64,000 nt of DNA from Prochilodus magdalenae (Eukaryota > Chordata > Actinopteri > Characiformes > Prochilodontidae), in the NCBI GenBank assembly GCA_024036415.1, contig JAMWET010007207.1:682001-746000 (forward strand). Direction: 5' to 3'. The notes below the pieces were generated by a model that saw nothing but the letters and a program-made list of their open reading frames with translations, was not told where the DNA came from and searched no databases. Position numbers and translations under genes: made by a program. The stretch's first letter is position 1. Every line of letters starts with the position of its first letter. Of this stretch, positions 56,801 to 64,000 are shown piece by piece.

Positions 56801-57230
56801 GTAGAAAAAGGTGTGATCAGTAGTTTGTGAAACACATGTGAGGGTATATAACAGTGTAATTGTTATGTATTACATCCAGAGAGTTACTTTGCATGATGTG
56901 TGTTTAGGTGTGAAGACATTGGCTCCTCTACTAAACCCTCACTTCCTGTTCCTTTCATGCCACGCCAAACTGACACCAAATGCTGCTGCTATCTCAGCTG
57001 TAAATTACAAGGCACCTTCGGAATGTTTGTCCTACATAGACACCAAATGTTTGGATGGTCCAGTTGTATATATTTGTCTTTGGCTGCAGTATTTCAGTCA
57101 GGAGTTCTAGAGCTTTTCAGAAATTGGAGGTTATTACTACACTGTGAAGTGAATCTGTGTTTCCCTAGAAGTTAAAGAGTTAGTTAGTTTATGAGTTGAA
57201 AAAAATGTAATTAATTTTTATTCCCAACTT
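53861..57230 (+). other. Probable first intron, first part
   Basis: Begins with GTGAGT. No exon with conserved coding was recognised. Bases about 55930-56180 contain words such as ATATTGCGATATGAAAAAC and ATTGCGATTGCTCTGATC that recall a common fish repeat, class unknown. An (AAT)n tract lies at about 56071-56087. Confidence 0.4.
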
Positions 57231-57287
57231 CTCTGTCTCTCTCTTTCTGTCTCTCTCTCTCTGTCTCTCTCTTTCTCTTTCTGTCTA

Positions 57288-57326
<39 letters not shown>

Positions 57327-57429
57327 CTGTCTGTCTCTCTCTGTCTCTCTCTCTCTGTCTCTCTCTCTCTGTCTCTCTCTCTCTGTCTCTCTCTGTCTCT
57401 CTCTCTGTCTCTCTCTGTCTCTCTCTCTG

Positions 57430-57488
<59 letters not shown>

Positions 57489-57500
57489 CTCTCTCTCTCT
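57231..57500. repeat. (CT)n-rich microsatellite
   Basis: About 270 bases of CT, CTGT and CTTT units, with a pure CT core at about 57431-57482. Confidence 0.97.
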
Positions 57501-57700
57501 ATCCATCGTTTGCTTTTGAATCAGGCAGAAATTTTGCTTTAGTCACTGCTTTCATTCATACACACTCTCACACATTTTATCAGGGGGAAAATCCCCCTCA
57601 ACTCTTTTGGTGAATGCCTCCCTCCGCCTTTATCTCGCCCTGTTGTTCTTTTTTACGCACACATTTTTCCCACCCATTCTGCCACCACCACCCGGCCCAT

Positions 57701-57703
<3 letters not shown>

Positions 57704-57758
<55 letters not shown>
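57704..57758. repeat. (CT)n microsatellite
   Basis: About 27 uninterrupted CT units inside a pyrimidine-rich stretch (57600-57870). Long open frames on both strands are produced by the repeat and are not genes. Confidence 0.97.
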
Positions 57759-57763
<5 letters not shown>

Positions 57764-60700
57764 CCCCTTTCTCCCCCCTCTCTGCTTACAATCTCTTCCT
57801 GCCCCCCCTTTTTATATGCACTTTTTGTCATTTAGCTACACCATATCTCCCCACCTCCCACCACCCTAACCCTTCTGCCCCCTCCCTAAACACACACACT
57901 GTGTCCCCTGGCTCCCTCTTTGTCTGCCTCAGTAAAGCAGCAGAGCCTCCTCAGTCCCAGGGGATTAATGTGTGTATGTGTGTGCCAGCGAAGTGAGGGA
58001 TGAAAAAAAAGTGGACAGAGGGGCTGGTTGATGTGCGGTGTATGTTGTGTTTAGAGTTTTGGAACTCTGTGGGAGCAGAAGACACCGTGTGCTGGTAGGG
58101 GCACATAATTGGAATTGCACAGTTTTCACTCCTAACATGTGATGGGCCGCTGGGCTGTTTATTTATCTTTTGGCCAGTCTGTGTTACGACTGTTTTAAAA
58201 CATGTTTAATGTGAGCTGGCGAGTTAGATACTGATTTTAAGAGGTTAAAAGTTTCAGTAGCTGATGATAGCTGTGTCATTCTGTGTTGATATGTTATTTT
58301 CATACTCCAGTAATTTTATTACAGCAGGGTTTCATTATATAATCCCAAGCAGCAGGTTGTCCGAAATGATTGGCAATTCTTATATAGAAAGTATGCAGTA
58401 AAATATGTATAAATATGTAATTAAATGTAGCCTGTTACAGTAGGCTTACATAACACAGCAAGTTATATTATTTTACTAAGAAAGGTTTATAGGTTGGTGA
58501 AGTGTGATTTAGCAGAGGTAGCACAAACTACCAAACCAAATATTTAAGCATGTTTATTTTCCTTGGTTTTAGCAGGCTTAGCTGAGGTGTTACCGCATTG
58601 TTTCCCTTTGTGAAACAGAACAAAGTGCTACCACTATGGACCAGGAGGTTTTTAGTCTCCATGATGAGACTCAAACAATACTTTACCAATGTTAGAAAGT
58701 TTTGCACAACATAACTGAAATGAGTAATAGTTCTTGGAGAGAATGGCAAAGCGCAAGACATCCCTCCTTTTTTTCTGTGCGTTCTGTTTAGGGAACTGTC
58801 CCCTAGTGTACATATACATGGTATGTTCAACTATCTTGGCAGACACCTACGTGAACATCTGCGTATGACACACACACAGGATCAGAAGTATAAATCAGCC
58901 TTCTGGAGGTGCTGCTTACAAAGTTTGTACATTAAACACTGCTATGTAATAAAATGGGCAAATGGGCATATGTGATTTTAAATGAATAAACCTAAAATGT
59001 TAATAGAAAACATCAATTATCCATTAATCCATTATCGTATTACTTTATTTTGCTACAGTTTTTAGAAAACTTAAGTTCTGTTTCTTCTGGGAAAATGTAT
59101 GCTTGCTCCTCTGAATGCTTCCTCTGAGGTTGGTGCACATACATACATTAGGTCTAGAAAAGAGAACATATTGACCACGCTGAGGACCTGTTGTGTAATG
59201 AGCTAAACCTGTGACAGAGAGCCTCAGGGGCTGCTGAGGAATCTCCAACTCACATGATGCCGCAGAGATAACTTGTCTTTCTAATAAAACCTGTTAGGCA
59301 GAGTGTCACTGTAAATTATGCTGTGCATTTCAGGATAATAGGAGTAGAGCTCCGATGCCTGCCATGTTGAAGGCACGCCCATCCCTCTATTGTACACTAC
59401 TATTGCCGTTGGGTTAGGTAGGGCTGTAAATGTTTAAATGATCATGTAGTGATAGTAAGTCATGCATATACCAATAACAAACGTGTTTTTATAAAGAACC
59501 ATTTGATGTTCTGCCAATGCCATTCATTTAATTAACAGTTTCTGTAGGGAAACAACCTTTTTTTTAATGTGGAAGAGTTTAGGTGAACAGAGCAATGGAC
59601 AGAGCGAGGGGCGAGCTGGTTTGAATGTGTTTGATGCTCTGTGATAACTTTGTCCGGTATGTGGCTTCCATGGGAACTCCTTGCCCTGAGGACATAGGCA
59701 AATAAGCTCCTGTTTAAAGGAGAACTTCCCCCTCATTATCACATGTTGTTTTTGTCTCTTGTCCCTTTTACATGCAGTAACCTTTACATGCCTCTCCCAG
59801 ACACTTGCTGTCTGTTCATTATAATTGATCGAATTTTGTAGGAACTAGATTTATTGGACAAATCAGCAGGAAACTGGTTGTATGAGTTAGCATTTTAACT
59901 TAATTAAATGTCAGTAAAAATATGGCTACAGGACAGTTTCACAGCTGCCTGAATGGTCTACTCCATGATCTGTGGTGGTGGTTAGAGGTTAGGTAGTGAT
60001 ATGAGGGGAAGGTGAAACATGATATCAAAGAAATTTCTGTTGAGCTACCACAACGTAAATTCTTGCTGTACTAGGTTGAACTAGACTCTTAGTTATTAAC
60101 AGTTTCTATTGTATTGATGTATTTTTAAAAGCCTAACTAACATTGAACACATAATGGCAGATGCCACTGTTTTTGTTTGTTTTTTGTGTTTTTTATTTAT
60201 ATATATATATAGATTACTACCACACACTTTTAGATAAGGATGCATCGTTAGCATTATTAGGTAGATTGCGCTTAATTACCCTTACTGATTCTCATGAAAA
60301 TGCACCGTTACCAACATACCAATGCCCTTGTGGCGTAACCTGAGTGTATGCTGCTAAACCAATTATTGAATGACTCAGGTTAGAAAGATCTACTCACACA
60401 GAGAACTGTTACTGATTTTGTGGAGGTTGTTAAGTGACACACAAAGTTAAGTGACACACAAAGTTATCCGTCATTTTAAACATTCCACCCTGGAAGAGGC
60501 GAGGACTACCATCTCTTAGCCTGTTTATAAACTTACACTAACACAATCACTACCACTTCCCTAGCAGGGGTGTAAACAACCACTTTCTCAATACTGGTGG
60601 GAAGAATGCTAGTGAAACAACGTTTCCATATATACAGTACAATATCCTGACAAGTCCCTGTGTGCGACTTTACTCTGTTTAACTGAATTAATAAAAAGTA

Positions 60701-63700
60701 ATAAGGAGGTATTGTGGGGTAAAGAGTCACAGGTTTGGTCCAAACCAAAACTTTTATTCCAGAGATTCCTTGAGGCTAAAAAAGCTAAAAACATAGCCAC
60801 TCTTTTTCTCCCTGCAACAAAACTTCATTATCTCCACCGGTATTTGGGATCCTTGTTTTAAAAGTCTTGTTTAAATGCACTTAGAAATCCCCACATAAGA
60901 TTTTCTTCTTTCTTTTTCTCTAACTGAACGTAAACGCAGCGTGGCGACTGCACTGTCCTACCATGCACTTTTCAGTGTACAACTGCATCTCAGTCTTTCA
61001 TTACTCAGTGTGACCGGGTTGTTTTAAGTGAAACATGGACAGCGTGCTTTCAGACAGTGAATACTGCTTTACCTACATGAAATATAATCTGCTTTTCTCC
61101 ACTGCAGTGCTGCTCTAGCCAAGGTAACTAAATAAACCATAATAATTTAATATACAGTATCTAGATGTTTAAATCAGCTAAGTTTTAATGATTTACCTTT
61201 AAAGTCTGTTGTGATAATTATGGTACATTGTGATTTTTAGGAGCGTAAAGTGAAAAGTGTTGTATATACATATTTCAAAATGTAAACTGGGGCAAATGAT
61301 TTTCATTCTTTCGTTCATTGGGTTATCTGTTTAGCTTGGCCCTCATTGGTTTAAAACATGACTTTAGCACGCTCTTGCACACTCCTTTCATGTTTCCAGA
61401 GCCACAACATACCTTTATCACAATCACCTTTAGGTCCAACCCTCTAAGGGTTGTGGTTTCTGTTTTGCATTTTTTAGTTACCACTCACAGGTAGAAGGCC
61501 TGAACAAAGAAGCTACCAGGGCTTTTAGATATTAATCTAACCTGAACATCAGAGTTCTCTCAGCTGTTGGTGTTTGGATAAACCTTGGCATAATGACTGT
61601 TATTGGTAGAACCTGAGTTTCAGGGTGTCTTAAAATAACAGGAAGGCACAAGGCGTAGAATAGTGCTTGAGATAACAATGTGTTCTTGGTTTCCAGTTGT
61701 GCTCTGGCTTAAGAGAAACAACAGCAGTGAAACAGATACTATTACAGCGTGTTGAGTCTAATAAAGAAACTGAAGATAGAGAGCATACAGTCTAAGCTAG
61801 GGCTTATCAGTTAAAAAAGAAGTTTAAGACAACTTAAGCCTTCATAGACCTTTGAGATGATATGTCATGTTGTTGTATTAAATATTCAGAGGAGTCGAAG
61901 ATCAGTTTTGTTTGTGGTAAAATGGATGTGTTTTTTATTTTTTTTATTTTTTAAATCAGCCTATTGCACTCAGAAACAAGTGTTCTGAATTTTTTCTCAT
62001 AAATGCCACTGGATCCTCTGAATTATGAGACCATTAAGTAGTCAGAAATATTGCTGTATACATGCTATAACAAGCCGACACTCTTGTACGTCTAACTGAG
62101 GTCATAATAACAGTAACTATAACTATTCACTACTTAGACAATCTTATATAACAACTCTATCTACTTAAATTGTAGGATGCTGTGGCCGAAGCCATGAAAC
62201 TACCATATTTGATGGAGGTTGGGGGTTTGTTTGGGGTATTTTGGTGAGGGTATTAATATTATAGTGTCATGTAATTACGGAGGAGTATGTAGCACATCGT
62301 CGCAGGTCAAAGAAAAACTGAAAGTATGTAAAGACAAGATGGCATGATGGTGCATGTAGTGCAAACATATATTCTTCACTTCAGTGCTGTATTTGTAAGA
62401 TCAGTACATTAATTGCTCAGTGACTGGAGGTTGGCTTCTCAACTATAATCCTAACTACAAAATCAGTAAGTTTCTTTATAGAGATTGTGTTTTGTTATTT
62501 TTGATTATTGTTTGTATAGACACCTACAGGATACTCCTGTACAACATTCATGCCAGAAAAGTCAGGAAAAGACATCAAGGGGTCATGTAGTATCATTACT
62601 TTCTACCACTATAAGCATCACAAGCCTTGTTCTGTGTTGTTCAGCAGTTCAACACAGGGTGAATGAGCAGCGTTTACTGCCATAAATAGGGTTCGGGCAG
62701 ACTGAAGATTTGGGGCAGACTGCTACGTGCTGTCAGTGGGGATGTCGGAGACCCGACTGCTTTAGACAGATGGACAGCGACAGTGGAGCGTCTAAGATAA
62801 CGATGTCTCCAAAGAGGAGAGGAGATCAGACAGAGGGACTGACATAAGAGTAAAGAGACATAAAGAAAAAGTCAGATAGTCTGATGAGGGACAGCGAAAA
62901 TGTACTGATACAGATGCATGGTTTACATTTTAGAACAGTCAGAAAATGATTGAAAGGGATTGACAGTACCCAAACCACAGAGGCTCTTGTGAATGCGGCA
63001 CAGATGAGAATTCACTTACTGTAAATGTAAATAAGGACGATACTGCATGTAGGCATGGCCCTTCATGGCTAAGTAGCATTAAAATACTGCTGACTGCTGT
63101 TTATATGCTTATTTATTGCATGTGTTCCCTTTGTGATGATCTATGGCTTTCCATCAAATCCACTTTTGCAACCCCGGCACTGATGAATTATTCACATCTT
63201 AAGGGCCCTTACTGCATCATCCATTTTTAACGGGCAGGAATCTGGTATTCAACCTTTGTATCAACTAATGGACACAACCTGAAATTTTATAAGATATTCC
63301 AAATCCTGTGCTCCTGATCTGATGTGGACCTTCTCAGGGCTTGGTTGAGAAGTCTATGGCCCAGAAGAAAACTTAATTAGTGGATTAGGCTAGTTAGTTA
63401 TGTTTTCCTCCCGGGTCAGCTTGCCCTTGTTGAGTATTTGGCCATGTGAGGGTATTTTTGGAACAACCTGTGGCTAACCCTCTTCCTGCTTGTCTGCCAT
63501 CTAGAATTTAGATGAATTAATCAGCTTACTGAATTTATTTACCCGCACAAGTTTAACCTACGTGCTATTGCAGACATATTTATGCAGGCGGTGGTGCCAG
63601 CCTGTGTGCACTGATTTCTTCAGTTGAGTGTCTTATGAGTGAAGACACAGTGTCAGGCAGTGCTGAGCGAAGTGGAAGGCTGTCTGCTGCAGGTGCTCTA

Positions 63701-64000
63701 AAGCCTAACCTCTTCACCCTCATCCTAATGGACTGGGCTAGCATTTTTGTACCGAGTATTCATAGTAGAAATGGATTTTGCATGCTCTTCGTCTTTTTAT
63801 TTTTGCTATAACTAGGGGTGGGCAATATGACAATATTTTGTCATTATCTTGATAAATTGTGCATATTCTAATTATTTTCACAGATAAAATATTGTAATTA
63901 TAGCCAACTGCATATGACCAACTTTCATATCCAGGTCACAGCATTTAAGATAACACTTTATTGATCTCAAAGGAAATTGCAGTGTCACAGTACTATACAT
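57759..64000 (+). other. Probable first intron, remainder
   Basis: No conserved exon recognised. A short (TA)n lies at about 60198-60212. Bases 63812-63905 (GGGGTGGGCAATATGACAAT and following AT-rich words) resemble a widespread fish repeat. The window ends here without an identifiable second exon. Confidence 0.4.

Noticed and set aside
57285..57835. Open frames of Arg-Glu or Leu-Ser repeats
   Set aside because: Direct translations of CT/GA microsatellites.

Overview
The window is ordinary vertebrate nuclear DNA, almost certainly from a teleost fish. Genes are split by GT-AG introns, microsatellites are abundant, and most of the sequence between exons is decayed Tc1/mariner elements, L2-like LINE pieces, a tRNA-derived SINE and short inverted-repeat elements of kinds common in fish. 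A long foldback repeat present twice (21861-22372 and 45500-46231) resembles repeats I associate with characiform/otophysan fishes; that placement is a weak inference. There is no operon, CRISPR array, prophage or rRNA, and most open frames are chance frames.

Layout. Bases 1-27.6 kb hold no gene I can support, only repeats and unassigned sequence. Bases 27754-37375 (minus strand) carry a complete gene for the gamma subunit of mitochondrial NAD-dependent isocitrate dehydrogenase (idh3g). I resolved it into 13 coding exons that give a 399-residue protein, with all phases closing. Bases 37.4-44.3 kb form the divergent intergenic region plus the 5' non-coding part of the next gene, with a GC-rich candidate promoter near 39.2-39.6 kb and a tandem ~200-bp duplication with CCAAT and GC boxes at 40.4-40.85 kb. 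Bases 44367-51670 (plus strand) carry a complete fam3a coding region in 9 coding exons (229 residues), with a poly(A) signal at 52459. Bases 53.28-53.86 kb look like a CpG-rich first exon of a third, unidentified plus-strand gene, whose coding part in the window is only 13 nt. The remaining 10 kb is probably its first intron.

idh3g and fam3a are transcribed away from each other. Idh3g is a regulatory subunit of a TCA-cycle enzyme. Fam3a is a cytokine-like member of the FAM3 family that has been linked to energy metabolism. In human both genes are in Xq28, but the head-to-head partner of IDH3G there is SSR4, so this neighbourhood keeps a regional link with changed adjacency.

I found no previously undescribed system. 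The most interesting signals concern idh3g splicing: intron 1 uses a GC donor and an acceptor whose pyrimidine tract is a ~132-bp microsatellite, and a 12-nt microexon is needed to complete the conserved N-terminal region. Exon coordinates were derived by reading splice sites and phases by eye; no alignment or transcript data were available.
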